A DNA stretch of 64,000 nt from Variovorax paradoxus B4 (lineage in GTDB: Bacteria; Pseudomonadota; Gammaproteobacteria; Burkholderiales; Burkholderiaceae_C): the NCBI RefSeq assembly GCF_000463015.1, contig NC_022247.1:4402001-4466000 (forward strand), read 5' to 3'. This document shows, piece by piece, positions 1 to 8,410 of the stretch. The position numbers and the translations under genes are program-made. Each line of letters starts with the position of its first letter. The stretch's first letter is position 1. The notes under the pieces are model-generated. The model searched no databases and was not told the origin of the DNA. It saw nothing but the letters and a program-made list of their open reading frames with translations.

Positions 1-90
1 GAGATGAGCCCCGATGCCGGCTGGCCGGTGCTCGCGTCCGACTTTTTCATGTTCTGTCCTGAAGGTTCCGAAGCAGCTTCATTGCAATGA
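1..90 (+). CDS. 3' end of an unidentified gene
   Basis: The frame beginning at base 1 stays open for 29 codons and stops at TGA 88-90, 15 bases before the next start codon, whose ribosome site (GGAGGA) lies just after the stop. The spacing fits the end of an upstream gene in the same direction. The visible residues (about MSPDAGWPVLASDFFMFCPEG) match no family I know. It may equally be a chance open frame. Confidence 0.3.
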   Translation, partial: EMSPDAGWPVLASDFFMFCPEGSEAASLQ

Positions 91-105
91 CCGTGGAGGA
101 TAGCC

Positions 106-726
106 ATGCGTCGAAGCAATGCAAGCAAGGCCCGTGTCCCGGCCATCGTATGGCACGATCACCGCATGCCCGAGCCATCCCGCCGCATACCGTACCGCAC
201 CTGGCCAGGCGCGCTCGCGGTGCTCCTTGCCATTGCCGCCTACGTGGGCGGCCTGACCTTCTGGGACAGCCGCACGCCTGGCAACCGGCCGCTGCCCGCG
301 GGGGAAACGGTGGCCGTCGGCCATGCCAGGTTCGTTCCCGCCAGCGGATGGGAGATGGACGTGTCGCGCTCCAGGGCCGGCCAGTCGTTGATGCTGTTCA
401 AGGGCGGCCACAAGTTCCTGGTGACCACGCGTGCATGGGCGGGCGGGCCCGACGGTCCGCTGATGCGGCAGCAAAGGCTCATGGAACGCGGCCAGGGCCT
501 GAACATCGACGGCGACGTGTCCGACTTCGTCACCTCGTGGGGCCTGCAGGGCAAGACCTTTGCGTACTACGGATCGAAGCTGGCCGGCCGGTTCTGGCAA
601 GTGGTCGACCTCCAGCGCCGCTCGCTCGTGCAGATCGAGTGCTACGGCGCCAGCGACGGCCTGAACGAGACGATGGCCGAGGCCCGCAGCATGCTGGAAT
701 CCATGGACCTGGAGGCATCGCCGTGA
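106..726 (+). CDS. Hypothetical single-pass membrane protein upstream of PrsW-like protease
   Basis: A 206-residue protein of no family I recognise. The ATG at 106 follows GGAGGA with about 6-7 bases of spacing; a second ATG at 166 would give a shorter form starting MPEPSRR. A hydrophobic segment at about residues 32-52 suggests one membrane anchor, with the remaining ~150 residues probably outside the cytoplasm. No catalytic motif is visible. Its last codons overlap the GTG start of the PrsW-like gene (GTGA, 723-726), so the two are probably translationally coupled and may act together. A role as partner or substrate of the protease is inference only. Confidence 0.75.
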   Translation: MRRSNASKARVPAIVWHDHRMPEPSRRIPYRTWPGALAVLLAIAAYVGGLTFWDSRTPGNRPLPAGETVAVGHARFVPASGWEMDVSRSRAGQSLMLFKGGHKFLVTTRAWAGGPDGPLMRQQRLMERGQGLNIDGDVSDFVTSWGLQGKTFAYYGSKLAGRFWQVVDLQRRSLVQIECYGASDGLNETMAEARSMLESMDLEASP

Positions 727-1916
727 GCCCGCCCGCCTTCGAAGGCCAACAGGACCGCGGCGACTGGCCGATCGGCACCGATTCGTTCTTCCAGCCGCAG
801 CGCGCGGCCTTCTGGCTGCTGGCGGCGCTGATCGTCAACGGCCTGTTCTACACCATCAACATGTTCTCGATGGGTTTCCGTGTCGTCCCCGTCACGGCCC
901 TGCTGGGCATCCTGGTGTGGGGCATCTACACGCTGGTTTTTCTTCTGGTCTTTCGCACGCTGGACCTGCTCGAACAGCACCCGCCGGAAGCTTTCGTGCT
1001 GGCCTTTGCATGGGGCGGGCTCGGAGCCGTCTACTTCGCCGCGCCGGCGAACATCGCCATCCAGAGCCTGTGCGCCAAGCTGGTGTCGCCGGATTTCGTG
1101 GCGCTCTGGGGACCGGCCATCGCGGGCCCGATCACCGAGGAGTTCCTGAAGATCGCCGGCGTCATCCTGCTGGTGCTGGTGGCGCGCAACCAGTTCCAGA
1201 CTTATCTGTCGGTGCTGATCGTGGGTGCCATGGCGGGCCTGGGTTTCCAGGTGGTCGAGAACCTGACCTACACCGTCAACGCCTCCATGCATTTTCCGCT
1301 CGAGAACCAGGTGTCTCCGGTGCTCATCAACCTGCTGACGCGCGGGCTGCTGAGCGGACTGTGGAGCCACGCGGCCTACACGACGATCGCGTCCTTCGGC
1401 GTCGCCTGGTTCCTGCTGCATCCGGAGCGGTCGATGGCGGCGAGGATCGCCTGCGCATTCCTGTGCTTCGCACTCGCGTGGGCGATGCATTTCATCTGGA
1501 ACTCGCCATGGCTCGAAGACCTCTTCGACGGCGGGTATGGCGACATGGCGGTGCTGCTCGTCGTCAAGGGCATTCCCGCGATGATTGCGGCGGGCCTCTT
1601 CTGGCGGGTTGCTGCGCGCGAGAACGGCGCCTACCTGCATGCGCTGGCGGCCTACTTCGTGCCGGAGCGCGAGCTGATCCGCGACGACGAGTGGATCCGC
1701 CTGGGCGCGCCCTTGTTGCGGTATCGGATTCGCAGGCAGATGGGCTGGACCTTCGGCCTGCGGGCCAGGCGGCTGAAGACGCTGCTGCAGCGCGAGCAAT
1801 TGCGGCTGATCCGAAAAGCGATGACCTATGGGCGCGGAGCGCAGACGCTGCGGCATGAAGTGGCGATAAGGCGCATACGCGCCGAGCTGGATCCGCTCAT
1901 TGCAACGCCACCCTGA
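723..1916 (+). CDS. PrsW-family intramembrane metalloprotease
   Basis: A 397-residue polytopic membrane protein with the hallmarks of the PrsW / CAAX-protease superfamily: GPITEEFLK with paired glutamates at about 139-140, a following VVENLTY segment, a membrane histidine at about 216 (WSHAAYTT) and another at about 256 (AMHFIWN). In Bacillus, PrsW performs site-1 cleavage of anti-sigma factor RsiW; proteobacterial substrates are largely unknown. The GTG at 723 is chosen because it overlaps the upstream stop as GTGA; the frame is open much further upstream, but only as an overlap with the previous gene. The ~90 residues after the last membrane segment are Arg-rich and probably cytoplasmic. 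Confidence 0.85.
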   Translation: MSPPAFEGQQDRGDWPIGTDSFFQPQRAAFWLLAALIVNGLFYTINMFSMGFRVVPVTALLGILVWGIYTLVFLLVFRTLDLLEQHPPEAFVLAFAWGGLGAVYFAAPANIAIQSLCAKLVSPDFVALWGPAIAGPITEEFLKIAGVILLVLVARNQFQTYLSVLIVGAMAGLGFQVVENLTYTVNASMHFPLENQVSPVLINLLTRGLLSGLWSHAAYTTIASFGVAWFLLHPERSMAARIACAFLCFALAWAMHFIWNSPWLEDLFDGGYGDMAVLLVVKGIPAMIAAGLFWRVAARENGAYLHALAAYFVPERELIRDDEWIRLGAPLLRYRIRRQMGWTFGLRARRLKTLLQREQLRLIRKAMTYGRGAQTLRHEVAIRRIRAELDPLIATPP

Positions 1917-1999
1917 GCGATGGGCCTCAGCCATGGCGATCGATCTTCGGCTGGCATTCCATCGAGGTCAATGGCCCTGGATCCTTCTGGGCGTCCGGT

Positions 2000-2299
2000 G
2001 AAGCCGGCGCCTTCGCGCCGCAAGCCTCCGCCGGCGTGCGCCTGGGCACGGCGCCTTCGCTGAGCTGCCCGATGGCGCTGTCCTTCTTCATGTGGGAGCG
2101 GCACGCGCTGCAGCCGGCTGCCAGGCAGCGCTTCGGCCAGCCGGTGGTGGCCATCGAGCACCTCGGCAGCTATGCCTGCCGCAACGTGAACCGTGGCGAA
2201 GGCGCCGTACCAGGCGCTTCGCGCAGTCGGCACGCAACGGCCGATGCGCTGGACGTCGCCAGCCTGACGCTGGCCGGTGGGTACGACATGTGCCGCTAG
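2000..2299 (+). pseudogene. Extensin-like C-terminal domain fragment
   Basis: The frame reads SCPMALSFFMWER, then IEHLGSYACRNVN and HATADALDVASLTLAGG, which match the conserved core of the bacterial extensin-like C-terminal domain (cysteines, GSYACRN, SEHATANALDV-type motif). Intact proteins are about 200-300 residues, with more sequence on both sides. Here no signal peptide or start codon with a ribosome site is found upstream, and TAG at 2297-2299 ends the frame soon after the ALDV motif, so the end of the domain is missing. I read it as a decayed remnant. The 5' boundary is approximate. Confidence 0.65.
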
Positions 2300-2347
2300 C
2301 GCACCCAGGATGTGACGCCTATGCGCCCGCATCTCGAAGCATTGGCA

Positions 2348-2743
2348 CTACGCAGTGATTTCGCTCTTCTTGCGTGCTACCAAAGCCGCGAGACCAGCAC
2401 TGACGATGGCCCACGCTCCAATGCCAACAGCCATCGCGTTCTCGGGCTTCATAGGCAATTGCATCGGAATGATGCCAAAGGCAATGCTGACTGCTGCGAT
2501 GGCACCAAGCATTCCAAGCGCCCGACGTGGACTCGTGGCGGCGACGCCGCCGACCCAACCATCCAACACGGCAGAGGCTAGACCGCCCATGACGAAATAC
2601 ACGCGCAGGATCCGGGCGGCTTCATCCTCGCCGTGATGCCCAATCCCTGTGCCTGGAAACGCAAGTGAAAAGAGGATTGGCATGCCCAGAAACAAAGCGA
2701 CGCCGAGAAAAGCCCCGCACAGAGTGAAGATCGGACGCTTCAT
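2348..2743 (-). CDS. Small hypothetical membrane protein (about 4 TM)
   Basis: A 131-residue protein if the ATG at 2743 (MKRPIFTL) is used; the frame is open to an ATG at 2869, giving 173 residues, but the shorter form begins with a plausible first membrane helix. Hydrophobic stretches lie at about residues 6-28, 48-66, 73-93 and 103-123, and the protein ends KKSE. No family recognised. Its DNA is visibly less GC-rich than neighbouring genes and it lies next to a broken gene, which suggests acquired sequence. No strong ribosome site is seen at either start. Confidence 0.55.
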   Translation of the reverse strand: MKRPIFTLCGAFLGVALFLGMPILFSLAFPGTGIGHHGEDEAARILRVYFVMGGLASAVLDGWVGGVAATSPRRALGMLGAIAAVSIAFGIIPMQLPMKPENAMAVGIGAWAIVSAGLAALVARKKSEITA

Positions 2744-3102
2744 CAGCTTATCGGCCAGAAGACCACTCGACGCGACGCGTGCAAATCGGAGTAGAGGTAT
2801 CCATTGCCGCTCCATGGCCGTGAGTGCGCCACATCTTATCGACTCAAGCGCGTGCTGCCAGCCACCCAAAAGGCTACGTCCACACAGGCTGTCTCCTCCG
2901 ACCGTGAACTATTGCCGCGTTCTGCAGGCAAGCACGATGCTGGGACTCTTCGGCCATTGGATCGAAGGGTGAGAACCTTGGAGCTACATCGCATGCACCT
3001 CACTTGAAAGCGCTAGGCGCCCTCACGGAATTCACCCACAATCCCGCCGGTGCCGAAGGTTGCGCACCGCAATCGACCATCGCGAAGACCCAAGGACCGC
3101 CA
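2744..3102. other. Region of about 360 bases without a supported gene
   Basis: Between the small membrane protein and the serine hydrolase I find no convincing coding frame, RNA gene or terminator. Composition is more AT-rich than the window average. The last ~20 bases carry the AAGGA ribosome site of the next gene. A promoter for the hydrolase should be here, but I see no clear -35/-10 pair. Confidence 0.5.
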
Positions 3103-4668
3103 ATGAAGTGCTCGATCCGCCGCTCCCTCACCACAACCGCCGTGGCCCTGGGCCTGGCAGCCGTGTTGGCCTCCTGCGGTGGCGGTGGCGGCGGGGGCGG
3201 AGGCGGCGGAGGGATCGGCATCGGCGCTCCATTGCCGCCGACCACGGCGCAGTTGCCGGAACGCGAGGCGCTCATTGCCCGCGCACGGGCCCTCGAACTC
3301 AACACGCCCTACGTGCCACCGCCCGGCAACGTGCTGGAGCACCACACCTCCGGCTATGCCAAGACGATGTGCTCCGCAGTGTTCATCACCGGCATCGACC
3401 CCGACGTCGCCGCCGAAAGCCTCGGCTACTTCGTGGGACCGTACGACCAGCGCAAGAACGTCGGCAAGCCCGTGGTCGACCGCGTGAAAAAGGAGGTTCG
3501 CATCTCGATTCCCAACGGCCCGACGCTGGTGGCGCGCCACTTCGGTTCGCAGGGCTGCGTCACGCTGCCGGCCGGCCGGGACGACGTTCTCTTCACGCCC
3601 GTCGAAGTCAAGAGCTCGCTGCCCGACCCCGCGACGCAACCGTGGCCGATGGGCGACGTGCTGCCGGGCGACCCGCCGCCGGCCGATGTCGACATGGCCA
3701 GGGTGAATCAGGCCGTCGACGCCGCGTTCGGCGTGCCGGAGGCCTACACATCGGCCTTCGTGGTCACGCACAAGGGCCGCATCGTCGCCGAGCGCTACAT
3801 GAACGGCATCGGCGCGACGACGCCGCTCGAATCCTGGTCGATGGGCAAGAGCGTCGTGGCCACGATGATGGGGGTGCTCATCAAGCAGGGCGTGTACAAG
3901 CTCGACCAGCCGGCGCCGATTCCCGAGTGGCAAGGCGCTGGCGATGCGCGGCAGCAGATCAAGATTTCCGACATCCTGCAGATGTCGAGCGGCCTGCGGA
4001 TCAAGGCGCCGGACGATCCGGACTTCGACCCCAACGGCACCTACCCCGACCACGTCTACTACTACACGGGCCGCATCAACGCGTTCAACTACGCCGCGAC
4101 CCGGCCGCAGCAATGGCCTCCCGGCGCGGTGGGCCGCTACCGCAACACCGATCCCGTGCTGGCCAACTACCTGGTTCGCCTCGCGGTGGAGAAGCGCGGC
4201 GAGGAATATCTTTCGTTTCCGCAGCGCGCGCTCTTCGACAAGATCGGCATCCGCTCGATGGTGATCGAGACCGATCCCTACGGCAACTTTCTCACGCAGG
4301 GCTACGACTTCATGTCGGCGCGCGATTGGGCCCGCCTGGGCAATCTCTATCTGCAGGACGGCATGTGGAATGGCGAGCGCATTCTTCCCGAAGGCTTCGT
4401 CAATTTCGTGAGCAGCGTGGCACCGGCCTGGGCAGCGGACAAGCGCCCGATCTACGGCGGCTTCTTCTGGATCAATGGAATGAGCTCGCTGGCGATGCCG
4501 ACGTCGGCCTACTACATGCTCGGCGCCGGCGGCCAGTTCGTGCTGGTGATTCCGTCACACGACCTCATCGTGGTGCGGATCGGCCATTCGAAGGGCGAAC
4601 GCTTCGCGGCCTCGACGCTGAACAAGGCGCTTGCGCTGCTGACGGCTGCGGTGCCCCGCGTGCGCTGA
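3103..4668 (+). CDS. Serine hydrolase of the beta-lactamase (class C / EstB-like) family, lipoprotein
   Basis: A 521-residue protein with a lipoprotein signal: hydrophobic core then LASC, followed by a run of twelve glycines encoded by mixed GGN codons. The C-terminal two thirds is a penicillin-binding-protein-like hydrolase: SMGK (nucleophile Ser about 246, Lys about 249), YRN (Tyr about 346, Asn about 348) and HSKG near residue 495 in the place of KTG. This family includes class C beta-lactamases, esterases and D-peptidases; the substrate cannot be read from the sequence. ATG 3103 follows AAGGA at 7 bases; the longer frame from 3004 would bury the signal peptide. It converges on the DUF938 gene with 2 bases between. 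Confidence 0.85.
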   Translation: MKCSIRRSLTTTAVALGLAAVLASCGGGGGGGGGGGGIGIGAPLPPTTAQLPEREALIARARALELNTPYVPPPGNVLEHHTSGYAKTMCSAVFITGIDPDVAAESLGYFVGPYDQRKNVGKPVVDRVKKEVRISIPNGPTLVARHFGSQGCVTLPAGRDDVLFTPVEVKSSLPDPATQPWPMGDVLPGDPPPADVDMARVNQAVDAAFGVPEAYTSAFVVTHKGRIVAERYMNGIGATTPLESWSMGKSVVATMMGVLIKQGVYKLDQPAPIPEWQGAGDARQQIKISDILQMSSGLRIKAPDDPDFDPNGTYPDHVYYYTGRINAFNYAATRPQQWPPGAVGRYRNTDPVLANYLVRLAVEKRGEEYLSFPQRALFDKIGIRSMVIETDPYGNFLTQGYDFMSARDWARLGNLYLQDGMWNGERILPEGFVNFVSSVAPAWAADKRPIYGGFFWINGMSSLAMPTSAYYMLGAGGQFVLVIPSHDLIVVRIGHSKGERFAASTLNKALALLTAAVPRVR

Positions 4669-4670
4669 AC

Positions 4671-5291
4671 TCAGAAGCCGAAGGCCAGCAGCAGGTTGTT
4701 CGCGGGCATCGCATGCCGCTCGCGCAACACGAGTCCTGACTGGCGCGCCTCTGCCCCCACATCCTGCAGGCGGCGTATGCCCCATGCAGGATTGCGGGCG
4801 CGCAGGTCCTGGTCGAACGCCAGGTTGCTCGGCGCCGGTGTGCCTTCGTCTTCGAAGTAGGGCCCGTACGTGATCAGCAACCCACCAGGAAGCAGATGCT
4901 GCGCGGCGCCCTGCATCAGCGCAGCACATGCGGGCCAGGGCGCGATGTGCAGCATGTTGGCGCAGTAGATCGCATCGAACTTTTCGTCTGGAGCGAACGC
5001 CGCCCCCTGCGACGGCCATCGAGATGACATCACGTCTAGCAGCAGCGGTGCACGAAGATTGGGCAGCGCGGCTTCTGCGACTCGGCTTGCAATGGCGGGG
5101 AGCATCCGTGCATCCGCGTCGGTCGGTTGCCAGGTCCATTGAGGCATTGCTGCTGCGAACCACGCGGCGTGCTGGCCTGTTCCGGATGCGATCTCCAGTG
5201 CGGTGCCGCGCTCGCCGAGGATGCGGGTCAGCGCCTCGAGGATGGGCTGCTTGTTGCGATCGGCGGCGGGGCTGTGGGGAAGGTCGGACAT
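4671..5291 (-). CDS. DUF938 family SAM-dependent methyltransferase-like protein
   Basis: A 206-residue protein matching the DUF938 (UPF0585) family: PHSPAADRNKQPIL near the N-terminus, then the SAM-binding loop ALEIASGTGQHAAWF, then DAIYCANMLHIAPW. The family has a class I methyltransferase fold; no substrate is established. The start at 5291 (MSDLPHSP) matches the family N-terminus; an upstream ATG at 5345 is possible but would add 18 unlike residues. It lies about 50 bases from the response regulator stop, in the same direction. Confidence 0.85.
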   Translation of the reverse strand: MSDLPHSPAADRNKQPILEALTRILGERGTALEIASGTGQHAAWFAAAMPQWTWQPTDADARMLPAIASRVAEAALPNLRAPLLLDVMSSRWPSQGAAFAPDEKFDAIYCANMLHIAPWPACAALMQGAAQHLLPGGLLITYGPYFEDEGTPAPSNLAFDQDLRARNPAWGIRRLQDVGAEARQSGLVLRERHAMPANNLLLAFGF

Positions 5292-5341
5292 GCGAATTCG
5301 GCTTGGATAGGTGTGGTTTGATTGGGGACAGACAGCGCGGT

Positions 5342-5986
5342 TCACCCCTGCCCGAACTCCCGCGCATGCTCCACCGCATACTTGATGAGTTCCGCCTGCC
5401 CTTCGATGCCCAGTCGCCGCTTGATGCTCTGCCGGTGCGCCTCCACCGTGCGCACGCTCAGGCCCAGGTCGCGCGCGATCTGCTTGCTCGATTCGCCGCG
5501 GCCCAGCGCGGTAAGAATCTCGCTCTCGCGCGGCGTGAGCAGCGGCCTTGGCGCCTGGTTGCGGAACAACTTCTTCGACACGGCCGGGCTCAGGAAGGTG
5601 CCGCCCGCCGACACGGCCTCGATGGCGGCCACGATCTCGGCCGCGGGCGCGTCCTTCAGCACGTAGCCGCGCGCGCCCACCTGCAGGGCCTTCTGCACGT
5701 ACTCGGGATTGTCGTACATGCTGAGCATCACCACATGCGGCGCGGGCTGGCGTTGCAGCACCAGCGCGGCCAGGTCGATGCCGTTCATGTCCTTCATGCC
5801 GACATCCATCAGCAGCAGATCGGGCCTGAGCGACTCGACGAGCGCCAGCGCCTCGGCCGCGCTGCCCGCCTCGCCGACGATCTCGAGCCTGGGCATGGTG
5901 CCCAGCCGCGCGCGCAGGCCATCGCGCACCAGCGGATGGTCGTCGACCAGAAAGAGGCGAATGGGGGCAGCGTCTTCTTTTGTCAT
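5342..5986 (-). CDS. NarL/FixJ-type response regulator
   Basis: A 214-residue two-component regulator. The receiver has the acidic pair in LFLVDDHPLVRDGL, phospho-acceptor Asp in LLLMDVGMKDMNG and Lys in YVLKDA. The C-terminus is a LuxR-type helix-turn-helix (LTPRESEILTALGRGESSKQIARDLGLS then VRTVEAHR). The start at 5986 lies 4 bases beyond the stop of the upstream kinase, so the two form an operon and almost surely a cognate pair. The longer frame to 6061 overlaps the kinase and is unlikely. Confidence 0.9.
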   Translation of the reverse strand: MTKEDAAPIRLFLVDDHPLVRDGLRARLGTMPRLEIVGEAGSAAEALALVESLRPDLLLMDVGMKDMNGIDLAALVLQRQPAPHVVMLSMYDNPEYVQKALQVGARGYVLKDAPAAEIVAAIEAVSAGGTFLSPAVSKKLFRNQAPRPLLTPRESEILTALGRGESSKQIARDLGLSVRTVEAHRQSIKRRLGIEGQAELIKYAVEHAREFGQG

Positions 5987-5990
5987 TTGG

Positions 5991-7355
5991 CTATTCGGGC
6001 TTCGCGCTGCGGGCCGGCACTTCGGCCACGATGGTTGTTCCGCCTTCGCCGGACTGCACATTCAGGTGTCCGCCGATCGACTCCATGCGTTCGCGCATGT
6101 TGCGCAGGCCGATGCCGCGCCGCGGGTCGAGCTGCATGGCATCCACGTCGAAGCCGGTGCCGTCGTCGCCAATCTCCAGCCGCACGCCTTCTTCGTCGGA
6201 AAAGCCCAGCGCAATGTGCACGCGGTGCGCCTGCGCGTGCTTGCGCACGTTGGTGAGCGCCTCCTGCGTGACGCGGAAGAGCGCAGTCTTGGCTTCCTGC
6301 GAGAGCTCGAAGGCCTCGCCCTCGATCATGATCGACGCGTCGATGGCGCCCTCTTCGGCGAATTCATCGCCCAGGCGCTCGAGCGCTGCAGGCAGGCCAA
6401 GCGTGTCGAGCAGAGCCGGCCGCAGGCGGTGCGAGATGCGGCGCACCTCGAGCAGCGAATCATTGAGCCTTTGCAGCGCCTTGCTCAATGCGGGCGGCGT
6501 GGGCTGGCGTTCGCGGTCCAGCGCGTCCACCGCGGATTCGATCAGCAGCTTGGCCGACACCAGCGTCTGGCTGGTGCCGTCATGCAGCTCGCGTGCGAGG
6601 TGACCACGCTCTTCCTCCTGCGACTGAACCACGCGCCGCGCCAGCAGCCGCAGCTTGGCCTCGGCCGTGCGGTGCTCGCTGAGGTTGAGCAGCAGCCCGG
6701 TGGCGCTCACCACGCCCAGGCACAGCGCGGCAATGCCGGCAATCCAGAGCAGCGTGGTGGTGACGTTGGCGCTCATCTGGCGGTCGAGCGCCTGCATGGT
6801 CGCCTCGATGTCGTCCAGGTACAGGCCGGTGCCGACCATCCACTTCCAGCGCGGCAGCGCAGTGACGTAACCAAGCTTGGGCGCCATCTGATCGCTGGAA
6901 GGCTTGCGCCATTCGTATTCGACGTAGCCACCGCCCGCACGCGCGCCCGCGATCAGGTCCTGGATGGTGAAGCGCCCGCGGGAGTCGCGCATCTCCCAGA
7001 GGTTCTGGTTCACGAGCTCGGGCTGGCGCGAATGCATGAGCGAGCGGCCCTGCATGTCGTAGACGAAGAAGTACCCGTCGTCGCCATAGTCGAGCGCGGC
7101 CAGGCGGCGCAGGGCTTCGCTGCGGGTTTCCTCGTCGTCCTGGCCGGCGTCGTACAGCGGCCGCACGGTGCTCACGGCAAGGTCGACGTAGCTGCGCAGT
7201 TCGCTGCGCCGCTGGGCCATGTAGCTTTTCTCGATCAGCGCACGCTCGCGCTGCGCCAGGTCATGCTCCTGGTGGCGCACCGCCAGGGCCACCAACACCA
7301 GCGCAACCAGCAGCGGTGCAACGGCCAGCGCGACGATCTTGGTGCGGAGGTTCAT
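5991..7355 (-). CDS. Sensor histidine kinase with Cache domain (NarX/DegS-type kinase core)
   Basis: A 454-residue kinase. Membrane helix at about 8-26, then a periplasmic single-Cache sensor (YGDDGYFFVYDMQGRSLMH, and LPRWKWMVGTGLYLDDIE), a second helix at about 200-225, a HisKA_3 dimerisation domain with phospho-His in ARELHDGTSQTL, and a HATPase with IGDDGTGFD and GIGLRNMRER. Cache domains of this type often bind small carboxylates or amino acids; the ligand is not readable here. Partner regulator lies directly downstream. ATG at 7355 precedes a standard membrane-anchor N-terminus. Confidence 0.9.
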   Translation of the reverse strand: MNLRTKIVALAVAPLLVALVLVALAVRHQEHDLAQRERALIEKSYMAQRRSELRSYVDLAVSTVRPLYDAGQDDEETRSEALRRLAALDYGDDGYFFVYDMQGRSLMHSRQPELVNQNLWEMRDSRGRFTIQDLIAGARAGGGYVEYEWRKPSSDQMAPKLGYVTALPRWKWMVGTGLYLDDIEATMQALDRQMSANVTTTLLWIAGIAALCLGVVSATGLLLNLSEHRTAEAKLRLLARRVVQSQEEERGHLARELHDGTSQTLVSAKLLIESAVDALDRERQPTPPALSKALQRLNDSLLEVRRISHRLRPALLDTLGLPAALERLGDEFAEEGAIDASIMIEGEAFELSQEAKTALFRVTQEALTNVRKHAQAHRVHIALGFSDEEGVRLEIGDDGTGFDVDAMQLDPRRGIGLRNMRERMESIGGHLNVQSGEGGTTIVAEVPARSAKPE

Positions 7356-7432
7356 CGGAGGGCAAGACTACCACCGGGCAAGGCCATGGACCCAGGATCG
7401 CGAAGGTGCCCGACGCGCTCCAGCGCCGGCTT

Positions 7433-8371
7433 TCAATGGAGACTTGTCGGGCGGCCCGAGGCCACCCAGGCATCGAACCCGCCGGTCAACGGCAGGGCGC
7501 GCCGCGCACCACGCGCCAGCAGCACGCGCGCAGCCAGGGCGGCTGACACTTCGTTGGGGCAGTTGCAATAAAGGACCACGTCGCGCCCGTCGACCAGCGG
7601 CAGTTCCGGATGCCGCTGCTGCAGCGCCTTGAGCGTGTACGGCAGTGCCCCGGGGATGCGGCGCGGGTCGACCTGCACGCCCGCCTCTCCGCGCACGTCG
7701 ATCACCAGCGGCGGCGCCTCGCTGGCCAGCAGCTCGTGCAGCTCGTCCACGCTGATGCGCGGCATGCCCGTGAGCCGCATGAAGGCACGCCGACGCCAAT
7801 AGCGCACCGCCAACATCACGGCCAGCACCACCACGAGCGCCAGGGTCGCGATGCCGCCGGCCTGGGCCAGCATGGCCAGCACCTCCTGGATCTGGTCGCG
7901 AAAAATCCAGCCCAGCCCGAGGAAGGCGCCGGTCCAGACCAGCGCGGCGCCAATGTCGAAGCCGATGAAGCGCCACACCGACATGCCCAGCGCACCGGCC
8001 ATCGGCGGCGCAACCACCGACACGCCCGGCACGAACTTGGCGGCCACCAGCGAGAGGCCGCCCCATCGGCCAATGAGCGATTCGCCGCGCCGCACGCATG
8101 AATCGGGCGACAGCGAGATGCGGCACAGAAGGCGCATGAAGCGGTAGCCGAAGCGGCGCCCGGCATAGAACCAGGCGCCATCGCCGAGCACGTTGGCCAG
8201 CACCGCGGCCAGCACCACGCCCGCCACCGAGACGTTGCCGGCCGCCAGCAGCGCACCGGACACCACCAGCACCGCGGCCGCGGGCACCGGCAATCCGAGG
8301 CGCGCGGCAAAGCTCGCCGCGAAGACGATCGCGATCGCGTTCTGCACCAGCAGCGACATCAGCTGTGCCAT
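7433..8371 (-). CDS. DedA-family membrane protein fused to a C-terminal rhodanese domain
   Basis: A 312-residue two-part protein. Residues ~1-200 are a DedA (SNARE-associated) membrane protein: VLGDGAWFYAGRRFGYRF and KFVPGVSVVAPPMAGALGMS, with further helices to about 185. Residues ~205-305 are a rhodanese fold: PLVIDVRGEAGVQVDPRRIPGA and an active loop with cysteines in LYCNCPNEVSA. DedA proteins are needed for membrane energetics and lipid recycling (some are undecaprenyl-phosphate flippases); the rhodanese half could handle sulfur or sense redox state. ATG at 8371 or 8359 (fifth codon) could start it. Confidence 0.88.
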   Translation of the reverse strand: MAQLMSLLVQNAIAIVFAASFAARLGLPVPAAAVLVVSGALLAAGNVSVAGVVLAAVLANVLGDGAWFYAGRRFGYRFMRLLCRISLSPDSCVRRGESLIGRWGGLSLVAAKFVPGVSVVAPPMAGALGMSVWRFIGFDIGAALVWTGAFLGLGWIFRDQIQEVLAMLAQAGGIATLALVVVLAVMLAVRYWRRRAFMRLTGMPRISVDELHELLASEAPPLVIDVRGEAGVQVDPRRIPGALPYTLKALQQRHPELPLVDGRDVVLYCNCPNEVSAALAARVLLARGARRALPLTGGFDAWVASGRPTSLH

Positions 8372-8410
8372 GGCAGCAGCGCGAGCTTCTTCGGATTCAC
8401 TCCTGGGTGC

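Noticed and set aside
642..1934. Long open frame antisense to the PrsW-like gene
   Set aside because: Arg/Gln/His-rich composition, no domain, no ribosome site; typical antisense shadow in high-GC DNA.
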